A DNA stretch of 64,000 nt from Bacteroidales bacterium (GTDB taxonomy: Bacteria > Bacteroidota > Bacteroidia > Bacteroidales > VadinHA17): NCBI GenBank assembly GCA_021371855.1, contig JAJFVL010000029.1, positions 237,892 to 301,891 on the forward strand. The letters run 5' to 3'. Each line of letters starts with the position of its first letter. Position 1 is the stretch's first letter. Under the pieces are notes generated by a model. It was given only the letters and a program-made list of their open reading frames with translations. It was not told the origin of the DNA and ran no database searches. The translations under genes and the position numbers were made by a program. Shown here one piece after another: positions 24,980-34,557 of this stretch.

Positions 24980-27133
24980 ATGGACATTAAGTCAATAAAA
25001 GAGCACCATGTGCTTTTAAAAAAATGGGACTACAAATGGACTCCATTAAGTAAGGGATATACTGACAAGATTCTTTATATTAACGTTGGTACTACTGAAA
25101 TCAGGGAAAAGGACGTTCCTCTCATTATGAAAGAAAAATTCATCGGGGGGAAGGGTTATGGTCTAAGACTTCTCTGGGATGCTACAAAACCTGACACACG
25201 ATGGAATGATCCTGAAAATGAGATAATCATTTCTTCGGGTCCGATTGGAGGAATAACACAGTACTCCGGAACAGGAAAATCATTGGTAGTGAGTCTTTCA
25301 CCCCAGACTGGTTCGGTCATGGACAGTAATGTCGGAGGATTTTTCGGACCGTTCCTGAAGTTCTCAGGATTTGACGCTCTTGAAATACAGGGTAAGTCGA
25401 AAAAGGATATTGTCGTATTCATCGATGGTATAAATCATAAAGTTGAAATCTTTGAAGCTCCTGCAGAAGCCACCGACAGCCATTTACTGGCAGAACAGCT
25501 GACGGAAATTTTTGCTGATAATGAGAATGAGAAGAAATTAATCGGGGTTGTATCAACGGGTTCTGCAGCCGAACACTCCCTTATCGGAATGCTGAACTTC
25601 AGTTTTTATGATCCGAAACGCAAAAAGGTGCGCCTGAAGCAGGCCGGAAGAGGTGGTATCGGTACGGTATTCAGAAATAAAAAAATCAAGGCTCTTGTGT
25701 GTAAAATTCCCGGGGTGAAAGGGAATCTTAATAATGTTGTTGATCTGGAAGCTATTACGGAACGGGGCAGACGGTTCAATAAGGAGATGAGGGATCTTGA
25801 CGACAAGCAATGCCAGATGAGGCAGACAGGAACAGCCCACCTGGTTGAGATAATGAACGACCACGATCTTCTTCCGGTGATGAACTACAAATACGGAAGC
25901 CATCCTGATGCCTGGAAAATCGATTCATCAGTATGGAAAAAGAATTTCACCCAAAATATTAATGACGGTTGCTGGATTGGCTGCAATATGTCGTGTAGTA
26001 AGGGAGTTGATGATTTTATATTGAAAACAGGCCCTTATAAAGGACAAATAGTGCTTGTTGACGGACCTGAATATGAAAACGCTGCCGGGCTTGGTTCCAA
26101 TTGCGGAATATTTGATCCGGAATATATTATAGAAACAAATTTCTATTGCGATACATATGGGATATGCACCATTACATGGAGCACTCTCACTGCATTTATT
26201 ATGGAATGTTTTCAGAATGGCATTTTAAACAGGGAAAGAACGGGAGGGCTCGATCTTAACTTTGGCAATTCTGAGGCTGCCCTCGAAATGTTGCACCAAC
26301 TGGCCCGTGGCGAGGGTTTTGGAAAGACAGCCGGGACAGGAGTTCGCAAAATGAAAGAACTTTTTATAAAAAACGGTTGGGGCGATCCGGAATTTCTTAA
26401 TGATATCGGGATGGAAAATAAAGGGCTTGAATATTCCCAGTACATGCCGAAAGAATCTCTTGCCCAACAGGGCGGTTTTGCATTGACAAACAAAGGTCCG
26501 CAGCATGATGAAGCATGGCTGATCTTCATGGATATGGTCAACAACCAGATCCCGACATTTGAGAACAAAGCGGAGGCTCTTCATTATTTCCCGATGTTCC
26601 GAACCTGGTTCGGACTTGTAGGTTTATGTAAACTTCCCTGGAACGATGTTGAGCCTGAAAGCAATGCACAAACCGATGAACCTGCTAAAGTGCCGGAGCA
26701 TGTCGATAATTATGTCACTATATATAAGGCAGTTACCGGACGTGAATTCGACAAAAAACGTCTGGTAGAGGATTCAGAGCGGGTGTATAATTTTCAGAGG
26801 GTTTTTAATCTCAGACGCGGTTTTGGGACACGTATCCACGACAGGCAACCTTACCGGGCTGCAGGTCCTGTTACAAAAGAAGAATACGAATCACGTGCTG
26901 AACGTTATGATAAACAGCTAAAGGAAATGGCTGGATTTGATCCGGAAGGAAAAACCACGGAGGAAAAGATGAAGGTTCTTAGAAAATTTAGGGAGGATCA
27001 GTTTGAACTTCTTAAAGATGCTGTTTATAGTCGTCGTGGCTGGAATTCCAATGGGGTACCTACAATAGAGTTTCTGAAACGGATCGGAATGGACCTTCCT
27101 GAAGTGATAGATGTCGTGAAAAACTACCAGTGA
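24980..27133 (+). CDS. aor: Aldehyde:ferredoxin oxidoreductase (tungsten enzyme)
   Basis: Oxidises aldehydes to acids with ferredoxin as acceptor, or the reverse, using a bis-pterin tungsten site and one 4Fe-4S cluster. The 717-residue protein starts its AOR N-terminal domain at about residue 27 (ILYINVGTTEI), with FIGGKGYGLRLLW, SSGPIGG and AGRGGIGTVFRNKKIKA as pterin-binding elements. Candidate cluster cysteines are C331, C335, C339 and C550 (GLCKLPW). The first pair is CX3C, one residue wider than the CX2C of the Pyrococcus enzyme. It has a longer C-terminal tail than the roughly 605-residue archaeal enzymes. It is first in an operon with the tungstate importer and cofactor genes, strongly supporting tungsten use. 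Confidence 0.93.
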   Translation: MDIKSIKEHHVLLKKWDYKWTPLSKGYTDKILYINVGTTEIREKDVPLIMKEKFIGGKGYGLRLLWDATKPDTRWNDPENEIIISSGPIGGITQYSGTGKSLVVSLSPQTGSVMDSNVGGFFGPFLKFSGFDALEIQGKSKKDIVVFIDGINHKVEIFEAPAEATDSHLLAEQLTEIFADNENEKKLIGVVSTGSAAEHSLIGMLNFSFYDPKRKKVRLKQAGRGGIGTVFRNKKIKALVCKIPGVKGNLNNVVDLEAITERGRRFNKEMRDLDDKQCQMRQTGTAHLVEIMNDHDLLPVMNYKYGSHPDAWKIDSSVWKKNFTQNINDGCWIGCNMSCSKGVDDFILKTGPYKGQIVLVDGPEYENAAGLGSNCGIFDPEYIIETNFYCDTYGICTITWSTLTAFIMECFQNGILNRERTGGLDLNFGNSEAALEMLHQLARGEGFGKTAGTGVRKMKELFIKNGWGDPEFLNDIGMENKGLEYSQYMPKESLAQQGGFALTNKGPQHDEAWLIFMDMVNNQIPTFENKAEALHYFPMFRTWFGLVGLCKLPWNDVEPESNAQTDEPAKVPEHVDNYVTIYKAVTGREFDKKRLVEDSERVYNFQRVFNLRRGFGTRIHDRQPYRAAGPVTKEEYESRAERYDKQLKEMAGFDPEGKTTEEKMKVLRKFREDQFELLKDAVYSRRGWNSNGVPTIEFLKRIGMDLPEVIDVVKNYQ

Positions 27134-27138
27134 ACAAT

Positions 27139-28101
27139 ATGAAAACGATTTTCCTCTTTACAGTACTTTCCTTTTTTCTTTTCTCCGGGTGTGGAAATTC
27201 ACATTCCGGAAAAACAAAAGAGATAATAATATTCCATGCAGGTAGTCTTTCAGTTCCTTTCAAACAGCTTAAGAGCTTGTATGAAAAGAAAAATCCTGGT
27301 ATTGAAATTCTGCTTGAACCGGCAGGCAGTCTGGTGTGTGCAAGGAAAATAACTGAATTAAAAAAGCCATGCGACATTTTAGCTTCAGCTGATTATTTTG
27401 TGATAAATGAACTTCTGATTCCTGATTACACAAAATGGAGCATCCGGTTTGCGACCAATGAAATAGTTATTGCCTATCATGAAAAATCAAGATATTCTTC
27501 AGAAATAAATTCAACAAACTGGATCGATATTCTCATGAAGGATGATGTGATATATTCCCGATCCGATCCTGATTCCGATCCCTGCGGCTATAGGACGGTG
27601 CTTACATTCATGCTTGCCGAAAGGTACTATAACAAAGAGGGACTGACTGAGAAGATGACATCAAAAAATATTGATTTTATAAGACCCAAAGAAACGGACC
27701 TGATAGCTCTTATTGAATCAAATTCAATTGATTATATGTTTCAATATAAGTCAGTTGCAATTCAGCATCGATTAAAATATATTGAATTACCAGATGAGAT
27801 AAACCTGTCTGATCCGTCGAAAGAAGAAATTTACAGAACTGTTTCACTTGATGTTATCGGAAGCAAACCCGGAACAAAAATGAAGGTCACAGGCGACTAT
27901 ATTAATTACAGCATGACAGTGCCTGATAATGCTCCTGATAAGGATGAAGCGGTTGATTTTATATGTTATATGCTGAGTGAAGAGGGTATGGAGATTTTCA
28001 AAAAGAATGGTCAGGATCCTATTATCCCGGTTTTGATTGATGGGCTTGACAAACTTCCTTTAAAATTATTGAAGAAGCTGTCTGGAATTGAACCTAATTG
28101 A
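27139..28101 (+). CDS. wtpA: Tungstate/molybdate ABC transporter substrate-binding lipoprotein
   Basis: Captures tungstate in the periplasm for WtpBC. I use the ATG at 27139, five bases after the oxidoreductase stop; a GTG at 27130 overlapping that stop would add only three residues. The lipobox is FLFSGC with C18. Binding-site motifs of the WtpA family are present: FHAGSLSVPF, EPAGSLVCARKI, DILASADY and SDPDSDPCGYR. The type differs from classical ModA. The 320-residue length is normal. Confidence 0.92.
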   Translation: MKTIFLFTVLSFFLFSGCGNSHSGKTKEIIIFHAGSLSVPFKQLKSLYEKKNPGIEILLEPAGSLVCARKITELKKPCDILASADYFVINELLIPDYTKWSIRFATNEIVIAYHEKSRYSSEINSTNWIDILMKDDVIYSRSDPDSDPCGYRTVLTFMLAERYYNKEGLTEKMTSKNIDFIRPKETDLIALIESNSIDYMFQYKSVAIQHRLKYIELPDEINLSDPSKEEIYRTVSLDVIGSKPGTKMKVTGDYINYSMTVPDNAPDKDEAVDFICYMLSEEGMEIFKKNGQDPIIPVLIDGLDKLPLKLLKKLSGIEPN

Positions 28102-28108
28102 GCTTTTT

Positions 28109-28918
28109 ATGAACAGGAATAGTCCCTTCTACTGGATTCTTATGGTTTTATCATCGCTGGTTCTTCTGTTCCTGATAGCACCTCTTCTTGGAATGTTCTT
28201 AAAAACAGGGCTGGGAGAATTCTTTGAGACAGCAAAAGATAAAGAGGTTCAGGAAAGTGTGTGGCTCACAGTATGGGTATCGTTTGCCGCAACTTTTGTA
28301 TTTGCAATTGCAGCTGTTCCTTTTGCATGGCTGCTTGCACGCAAATCATTTCCTCTGAAAAACATTGTTAATGGGATTATAGATCTGCCGATTGTACTTC
28401 CACATACTGCAGCAGGTATTGCCCTTCTTGGATTTATTTCAAGAGATGGTTTCCTGGGAAAAGCAGCTTCTTTAGTAGGTCTCAACCTGGTAAATAATTC
28501 CGGAGGTATTGCACTTGCAATGGCATTTGTGAGCCTTCCATTCCTTATTAACTCTGCCCGTGATGGTTTTGCTTCGGTTCCTGAACGTCTCGAGAAGGCT
28601 GGTCTTAATCTTGGAGCGAGTCCTGCCCGCGTCTTTTTTACAATATCTCTTCCTCTGGCATGGAGAAGCATAACAACCGGGTTTGTGATGATGTTTGCCC
28701 GCGGGATGAGCGAGTTTGGCGCTGTTGTAATTATAGCATACCATCCTATGATTGCACCGGTTCTTATTTACGACAGATTCAACTCTTTCGGTTTATCATA
28801 TGCACGTCCTGCAGCAGTATTGTTTATTATCATAGCATTGGTGGTTTTTACCTTACTGAGACTGTTGTCTGTACGGAGAGTAACAAGTGTTACTGAAAAG
28901 AAATATGCTGATTCTTAA
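28109..28918 (+). CDS. wtpB: Tungstate/molybdate ABC transporter permease
   Basis: A 269-residue inner-membrane permease of the ModB/WtpB type with five to six membrane segments. The ATG at 28109, 7 bases after wtpA, is preferred over a TTG at 28088 inside wtpA. The coupling (EAA) loop is visible as ERLEKAGLNLGASPARVFFTISLP. Other conserved parts are DLPIVLPHTAAGIALL and RGMSEFGAVVIIAYHP. Overlaps wtpC by 14 bases. Confidence 0.92.
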   Translation: MNRNSPFYWILMVLSSLVLLFLIAPLLGMFLKTGLGEFFETAKDKEVQESVWLTVWVSFAATFVFAIAAVPFAWLLARKSFPLKNIVNGIIDLPIVLPHTAAGIALLGFISRDGFLGKAASLVGLNLVNNSGGIALAMAFVSLPFLINSARDGFASVPERLEKAGLNLGASPARVFFTISLPLAWRSITTGFVMMFARGMSEFGAVVIIAYHPMIAPVLIYDRFNSFGLSYARPAAVLFIIIALVVFTLLRLLSVRRVTSVTEKKYADS

Positions 28919-29963
28919 AAACATATCAAAGAAATTTGACAAGTTCCGCTTAATTGATATAAACATTGAGATATCAGAAGGAACCTACTATATTCTTCTC
29001 GGAAGATCGGGTTCCGGAAAAACACAATTACTGGAACTCATTGCTGGATTGAACAGACCTGATTCAGGTGATATCTGGCTTGACGGTGAAAATATTACGA
29101 ATAAGAAAATACAGGAAAGAAGGATTGGACTGGTTTTTCAGGATTATGCGATATTCCCCAATATGACTGTTTTTGGAAATATCGCCTATTCATTAAATTC
29201 AGGGAAACTTGATAAAATCCAGGTGAAAGAAAGTGTCCTCAAAATTGCCACCCAGTTGAATATCTCTCATCTTTTGGAGAGGAACACTCATTACCTTTCA
29301 TCCGGAGAATTGCAAAGAGTAGCCCTGGCACGTACTCTTATCACTTCACCCAGGTTACTTCTACTCGATGAGCCAATGGCTTCGATTGATGCAAATCTTA
29401 AGGATGATGTTAAAAAACTACTGCGTCATCTTAACAGGCAGGGGCTTACAATAATCCATGTTACACACGATTACAGGGAAGCGGTAAGCCTCGCGGGCAG
29501 GGTGGGAGTGATCCATAACGGAAGAATAATACAGGAGGGGGATCCTGAAGATGTTTTCAGGAAACCGGTAAATAAATTTGTGGCAAGATATTCCGGTATC
29601 AGGAATTTTTTCAGAGTAGAATTCCATAAGGTAAATGGGGAGTGGAAAGCATTTGGCAAAGATAATCTGGTCTTTAATTTGCAGGGAAATTCATATCCGG
29701 CTCGAGGAATGCTGATAATCAGGAGTGAAGATATCAGGATATTTAGCAAGATGCCTTCCACAGATCCGGCAAATTGTTTCAAAGGTGTTGTCAGAGAGAT
29801 CGTTCCGTCTGAATCAGGTATGGAAATTGCAGTTGATACAGGCGAAACATTTTATGTCGATATATCTGTTGACACATTTAAACAGCTGCAGATAAATGAG
29901 TTATCGGAGGTTTGGATCTGTTTCCCCTCAGAAGCTGTTACTGCCCTGAAGGTGGAAGAATAA
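28905..29963 (+). CDS. wtpC: Tungstate/molybdate ABC transporter ATP-binding protein
   Basis: A 352-residue ATPase. Walker A is GRSGSGKTQ, the signature is [13 protein letters not shown] (serine-glycine-glutamate in place of SGGQ), Walker B is LLLLDEP, and the switch histidine is in IIHVTHDY. The C-terminal part (about 245-350) is a TOBE/MOP-like oxyanion-binding region. I start at ATG 28905; a GTG at 28887 would extend it further into wtpB. Completes the importer that feeds the tungsten enzyme. Confidence 0.92.
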   Translation: MLILKNISKKFDKFRLIDINIEISEGTYYILLGRSGSGKTQLLELIAGLNRPDSGDIWLDGENITNKKIQERRIGLVFQDYAIFPNMTVFGNIAYSLNSGKLDKIQVKESVLKIATQLNISHLLERNTHYLSSGELQRVALARTLITSPRLLLLDEPMASIDANLKDDVKKLLRHLNRQGLTIIHVTHDYREAVSLAGRVGVIHNGRIIQEGDPEDVFRKPVNKFVARYSGIRNFFRVEFHKVNGEWKAFGKDNLVFNLQGNSYPARGMLIIRSEDIRIFSKMPSTDPANCFKGVVREIVPSESGMEIAVDTGETFYVDISVDTFKQLQINELSEVWICFPSEAVTALKVEE

Positions 29964-29991
29964 AGATAAAAGATAAAAGTAGGTAGCAGGT

Positions 29992-30037
<46 letters not shown>

Positions 30038-30123
30038 AGAAAGTTACCCCCTGATTGCGAAGCAGAGAGAAGACGAGGGGAGTTTCTGAAGTAAAATATA
30101 GCAATAAATAACAGATTATTAAG

Positions 30124-31299
30124 ATGATAGAATTTGAAGAAGCCCTGGATGTTGTAATGAAGTCTGCTTTCAGCACCGGTACAGAAACAATCTCTTTCAG
30201 TGATTCACTCAACAGGGTACTTGCAGATGATATCACAAGTGATATGGATCTTCCTCCCTTTAACAAGGCAACTGTTGATGGGTTTGCATGCCGGGAAGCC
30301 GACCTGGGAGTTGAATTGGAGATAATTGAAACAATACCAGCCGGGAAATATCCTGAAAAGATTATCATGGCTGATCAATGCTCCAGGATAATGACAGGAG
30401 CTGCTATTCCTGATGGTTCAGATATGGTCTTCATGGTTGAGGATTCTCATATTTTACCTTCCGGGAAAGTAAAATGCACGGTGCCATTTACAAAAACAAA
30501 TATTTCTGCAAAGGGGGAGGACGTTAAAACGGGGGATACTGTTCTTAAGCGGGGGAAAATGATCAAACCACAAGATATTGCAGTAATGGCTGCAGTTGGT
30601 TGTACATCTGTTGTAGCCGGCAAAATGCCGGTAGTAGCAATAATAAGCTCGGGTGACGAACTTGTGGAACCCGCTGAAAAGCCTGGAATATCCCAGATCA
30701 GGAATATTAATGCTTCGCTACTGATGGCACAGATTCAGCGGGCAGGAGCCAGTGGAAGATATTACGGCATTGCCCGTGATAATGAAGAGGACACATTTAA
30801 TATTATTAATCTTGCCATTTCTGAAAACGACATTGTGCTTATATCAGGAGGAGTGTCAACGGGCGATTTTGATTTTATCCCTGCTGTTCTTGAAAGAGCG
30901 GGTGTCAGCATCCTTTTTTCGGGGGTTAATGTTCAGCCGGGGAAACCAACAACTTTTGGTACACATCCTGATGCGCTGGTATTTGGCCTTCCGGGTAATC
31001 CGGTCTCATCTTTCATCCAGTTCGAACTATTGGTACGGCCGCTTATATGCAAAATGATGGGCCATCAATGGGAGCCGTTGACAATAGATCTTCCCGTTAG
31101 TGAGACTTTTAACCGGAGGAATGCCGATCGGATGGCATTTCTCCCGGTCGTAATTACAGGTGATGGATCAGTATCACCTGTTGAATATCATGGGTCGGCA
31201 CATATATCTGCCATGGCACTTGCCGATGGCATAATAGCAATTCCGGTCGGAAAAAAAAGCATTGAGAAAGGGGAAATTGTAAATGTACGACAGGTTTAA
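30124..31299 (+). CDS. moeA: Molybdopterin molybdenumtransferase (MoeA)
   Basis: Inserts molybdate or tungstate into adenylylated pterin. The 391-residue protein shows FNKATVDGFACR (MPT binding), SRIMTGAAIPDGSDMVFMVED, ISSGDEL, ISGGVSTGDFDF and GLPGNPVSSFIQFE in the correct order. In this locus the metal is probably tungsten. The start lies 160 bases after wtpC, beyond the heptanucleotide repeat. Overlaps moaA by 17 bases. Confidence 0.95.
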   Translation: MIEFEEALDVVMKSAFSTGTETISFSDSLNRVLADDITSDMDLPPFNKATVDGFACREADLGVELEIIETIPAGKYPEKIIMADQCSRIMTGAAIPDGSDMVFMVEDSHILPSGKVKCTVPFTKTNISAKGEDVKTGDTVLKRGKMIKPQDIAVMAAVGCTSVVAGKMPVVAIISSGDELVEPAEKPGISQIRNINASLLMAQIQRAGASGRYYGIARDNEEDTFNIINLAISENDIVLISGGVSTGDFDFIPAVLERAGVSILFSGVNVQPGKPTTFGTHPDALVFGLPGNPVSSFIQFELLVRPLICKMMGHQWEPLTIDLPVSETFNRRNADRMAFLPVVITGDGSVSPVEYHGSAHISAMALADGIIAIPVGKKSIEKGEIVNVRQV

Positions 31300-32083
31300 C
31301 CGGGAAATTTATTATCTGCGGATTTCAGTCACTGACAGGTGTAATCTGCGATGCACTTATTGTATGCCTGAGGAGGGTATCCATTTACTCCGTCATGAAG
31401 ATATCCTCTCTTTTGATGAGATTGCAGGTTTTACTAAGGTTGCTGTGGCAAACGGTGTTTCAAAAGTCAGGATTACAGGGGGAGAACCTTTGGTCAGAAA
31501 AGGAATAATAACTCTTGTCAGAATGATATCTGAAATAGAAGGGATCAATGACCTTTCGATGACAACAAATGGTGTGTTGATGAATCAATTTGCCCACCAA
31601 CTGAAGGATGCAGGCCTGCACAGAGTTAATATCAGTCTCGATACAGTTGATCCGGTCAGGTTTACAACCCTTACCCGTACAGGAAATATTAATGATGTAT
31701 TTAAAGGTATCGATGCTGCTGTAAGTGCCGGTCTTCTTCCTGTCAAAATTAATTGTGTGATAAAGGAATCGAAGGAAGAGGAGGATGCAATTGCTGTAGC
31801 TCAATTTTGTGAAAATAATAATCTGAAAATAAGATACATAACCCAAATGGACCTGTTTGAGGGACATTTTTCAACCGTCGATGGCGGTACAGGTGGATTA
31901 TGTTCATTTTGCAACAGGTTGAGGCTCACTGCAAACGGGAAACTCAAACCATGTCTTTTCAGTAATATTGAATTTGATATCAGGGAGCTTGGCTTTGAGA
32001 ATGCTTTAAAGATGGCAGTGGATTTTAAACCGGAAACCGGATCAAAAAATCAGACTGGTACATTTTATAATATAGGAGGTTAA
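31283..32083 (+). CDS. moaA: GTP 3',8-cyclase, short form
   Basis: Radical SAM enzyme that starts pterin cofactor synthesis from GTP. The SAM cluster cysteines are C20, C24 and C27 (CNLRCTYC). The C-terminal GTP-binding cluster is C207, C210 and C224 (CX2CX13C), with the arginines in CNRLRL. The last two residues are the Gly-Gly tail expected in MoaA. The length is 266 residues against about 320-330 for most MoaA; roughly 50 residues are missing between the barrel (RYITQMDLFEG) and the C-terminal cluster. All known catalytic landmarks are kept, so I call it functional rather than broken. Overlaps moeA by 17 bases. Confidence 0.87.
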   Translation: MYDRFNREIYYLRISVTDRCNLRCTYCMPEEGIHLLRHEDILSFDEIAGFTKVAVANGVSKVRITGGEPLVRKGIITLVRMISEIEGINDLSMTTNGVLMNQFAHQLKDAGLHRVNISLDTVDPVRFTTLTRTGNINDVFKGIDAAVSAGLLPVKINCVIKESKEEEDAIAVAQFCENNNLKIRYITQMDLFEGHFSTVDGGTGGLCSFCNRLRLTANGKLKPCLFSNIEFDIRELGFENALKMAVDFKPETGSKNQTGTFYNIGG

Positions 32084-32089
32084 CCGATT

Positions 32090-32536
32090 ATGAAAAAACT
32101 GACGCATACCGACGCTAAAGGAAAAGCCGTAATGATCGATGTGGGGGACAAAGAAATACAGTTCAGAATTGCCAGAGCATGCGGCCACATCACTCTTGCA
32201 GCAAGTACTCTGAAACTAATTCACGATAATCATATGAGGAAGGGGGACGTGCTGACTGTAGCTCAGTTAGCCGGGATAAGCGCAGCCAAGCAAACATCCT
32301 GCCTGATCCCGTTATGCCATAATATCGTTCTGGATAACATCAGAGTTGATGTAGCTATCGACAGTACAGGAGTGAGAGTTGACAGCGAAGTGCGGTGTAC
32401 AGGCAAAACCGGCGTTGAAATGGAGGCATTGACAGCCGTAAGTGTGTCACTGCTTACAATATACGATATGAGCAAGGCAGCAGATAAAAAAATGGTCATT
32501 GATAATATAAGTCTTGTAGAAAAAACTAAAAAATGA
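32090..32536 (+). CDS. moaC: Cyclic pyranopterin monophosphate synthase
   Basis: Converts the MoaA product to cPMP. The 148-residue protein carries KGDVLTVAQLAGISAAKQTSCLIPLCHNI and the catalytic core TGKTGVEMEALTAVSVSLLTIYDMSKAADK, including the lysine, histidine and glutamate positions known from E. coli MoaC. It starts 6 bases after moaA and overlaps the next gene by 4 bases. Confidence 0.95.
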   Translation: MKKLTHTDAKGKAVMIDVGDKEIQFRIARACGHITLAASTLKLIHDNHMRKGDVLTVAQLAGISAAKQTSCLIPLCHNIVLDNIRVDVAIDSTGVRVDSEVRCTGKTGVEMEALTAVSVSLLTIYDMSKAADKKMVIDNISLVEKTKK

Positions 32537-33045
32537 ACCTTCCTGAAAAATTTAAAGTACAGATCATTACTCTCAGCGACAGAGCATTCAGTGGTGAGTA
32601 TGACGATATTAGCGGCCCCAGAATTAAAGAGATGTTATCAACGTTTTTCTATACACTTAACTGGGATTTTAATATTAAAACGATCCTTATCCCTGATGAT
32701 GCTTCAGTTTTAGGGGAGAATCTAAAGAGTGCAGGGGAAATATATAATATTGTAATAACCACTGGCGGGACAGGAATTGGTCCACGGGATATCACTGTTG
32801 AAACTGTCACTCCTCTTCTCACAAAAGGAATACCGGGGATAATGGAATATATCAGGATAAAATATGGTGCTGAAAATCCGGATGCACTATTGAGCAGGGG
32901 TGTTGCAGGAATTATCGGGAAAGCGCTTATTTATACACTTCCCGGCTCGGTAAGAGCAGTTGATGAATACATGACCGAGATTTTAAAAACTCTTAAGCAT
33001 ACTATTTACATGCAGTATGGTATCGACAAGCATAAAAACCATTAA
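32533..33045 (+). CDS. Molybdopterin adenylyltransferase (MogA/MoaB family)
   Basis: Adenylates molybdopterin before metal insertion by MoeA. The 170-residue protein has TLSDRAFSGEYDDISGPRI, ITTGGTGIGPRDITVE and a C-terminal LPGSVRAVDEY. Start ATGA overlaps the moaC stop. It is the last cofactor gene of the operon; its 3' end overlaps the convergent plug gene by 4 bases. MogA and MoaB are not separable by eye, so no symbol is given. Confidence 0.92.
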   Translation: MNLPEKFKVQIITLSDRAFSGEYDDISGPRIKEMLSTFFYTLNWDFNIKTILIPDDASVLGENLKSAGEIYNIVITTGGTGIGPRDITVETVTPLLTKGIPGIMEYIRIKYGAENPDALLSRGVAGIIGKALIYTLPGSVRAVDEYMTEILKTLKHTIYMQYGIDKHKNH

Positions 33046-34331
33046 TAAGTAAGATTGTTCAGAGTGTTGGCTATAGCCGAACCTATTACCCTGTCGTAAC
33101 GATCGCGTGGATTCCTGTAGTAAACAAGAACAATATAATCGTTTTCTGTTTCATAATGGCTGCCCTCGAACATTGTAGCAGTAGCATCCGATGCACCATC
33201 TTCAAGAAAAACATATTCATAATTGTACCAGCCCTGTTTCAGAAGCATTGTACATTCATATTCTCCTCTTTCAGAATTATAAATCATCCGGTTAGTTTTA
33301 TCCAGGCTCCAGTTGTTCAGGTTACCTGACACATACATATCTCCTCCTGCGATCATCTGTTTTGATGGAAGAGTAAAATAGACATAGATGTAATCTGCAT
33401 CTGTATCGTAATTTTCTCTGTCCTCAATGGCAATAAAATATTTCCCGTTAAAATCCTTCCAGTAGAAGTATGGTTTGAACTCCCTGTCTTCTGAAGGCTT
33501 GAGAAAAACATTATAGCTGGGAGCAGCATAGTCGATTCTGCTGATATATTCAGACTTGTATTTAATGCTTTTGGTATCAAAATAACGGAATTCATTTCCT
33601 CCCCTGAATATATTTCTATCAGATAACGAATTATATTTAAGTTCATTGTTTCCGGTAAAATCGGGTTTCATGTTTTTTTGGGCATTGCCCCATCTTCCGT
33701 TCTGAAGTATATAAGAATAAATATTCCGGTAAGGATCATTAATATCGATCCCGGAGTAATTTACAATAAAGTCGATCTGTTGAAAAGAATTATCATCTTT
33801 TGTCATAAGAGGACGGTGCATGCTTATATCGATTTTAGCAGCATCCTCAGTTATAATGAATCTTTGTGTTATTGCCGGTTCCTCAGGTCTGTCTGCCTGG
33901 TAAACCATAAGGACATAATTACCGGATAATTTCAGCTTTACCATATCGTTTGGAAAACTGAGTTTATAGTGAAAGTAATTGACTGTTGTGTTGAAAGAGG
34001 CTTCATAGTCCTCAATAGGATTTTCGGGATATCCGTCAAGATAATCTCCCTGGAAAACATCGGATTTGTTCCAGTCCTTATCGCAATGGATAAAAGTATA
34101 ATAATATGTAACAGAGTGATCATCAAGAAGGTCAAAATGCAATATTAATCTATCATCGCTATTCAGTTTCATTATAGGATAGGAAAGGTTCCAACCATCC
34201 TTATAGAGTTGTACAGTTTTTATCTTATCATTATATATATGATTTGAATATAGAACAGAATCGGGATAATCTTGCTGCCCCTGCAGAGACAGGAAACTGC
34301 CTAAGAAAAGAGTGATGAACAGGATTCTCAT
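33042..34331 (-). CDS. Type IX secretion system plug protein
   Basis: A 429-residue secreted protein with signal peptide (about 1-18, ending LSLQG). The N-terminal beta-sandwich (about 30-150; DDRLILHFDLLDDHSVTYYYTFIHCD) and later CBM-like and Ig-like parts match the family once called DUF5103. In Flavobacterium johnsoniae this protein closes the periplasmic side of the SprA translocon pore. Convergent with the tungsten operon, overlapping its last gene by 4 bases. No other core type IX genes are adjacent. Confidence 0.85.
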   Translation of the reverse strand: MRILFITLFLGSFLSLQGQQDYPDSVLYSNHIYNDKIKTVQLYKDGWNLSYPIMKLNSDDRLILHFDLLDDHSVTYYYTFIHCDKDWNKSDVFQGDYLDGYPENPIEDYEASFNTTVNYFHYKLSFPNDMVKLKLSGNYVLMVYQADRPEEPAITQRFIITEDAAKIDISMHRPLMTKDDNSFQQIDFIVNYSGIDINDPYRNIYSYILQNGRWGNAQKNMKPDFTGNNELKYNSLSDRNIFRGGNEFRYFDTKSIKYKSEYISRIDYAAPSYNVFLKPSEDREFKPYFYWKDFNGKYFIAIEDRENYDTDADYIYVYFTLPSKQMIAGGDMYVSGNLNNWSLDKTNRMIYNSERGEYECTMLLKQGWYNYEYVFLEDGASDATATMFEGSHYETENDYIVLVYYRNPRDRYDRVIGSAIANTLNNLTY

Positions 34332-34557
34332 AAAAATAAAAATATAGTCTTGCCTTTTAAAACATTAAAATTAAGTATTTGTTGTATTATTCAGGGTACA
34401 TTTATGTAAATGTGTTCTAAAAAAGGAGACAATCCGCTCGGCATATTCCTTCAGAATTCTAATAATTTTACAATATCGTTTAAAAAAGTTTGTACCGACA
34501 TAAATATTATTTAAGATTGCATTAGCATTTTAATCCGGATGATAAATAAAGAACAAG

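Noticed and set aside
28249..28671. Long minus-strand frame inside wtpB
   Set aside because: It mirrors the conserved permease frame and shows only low-complexity, positively charged sequence with no domain.
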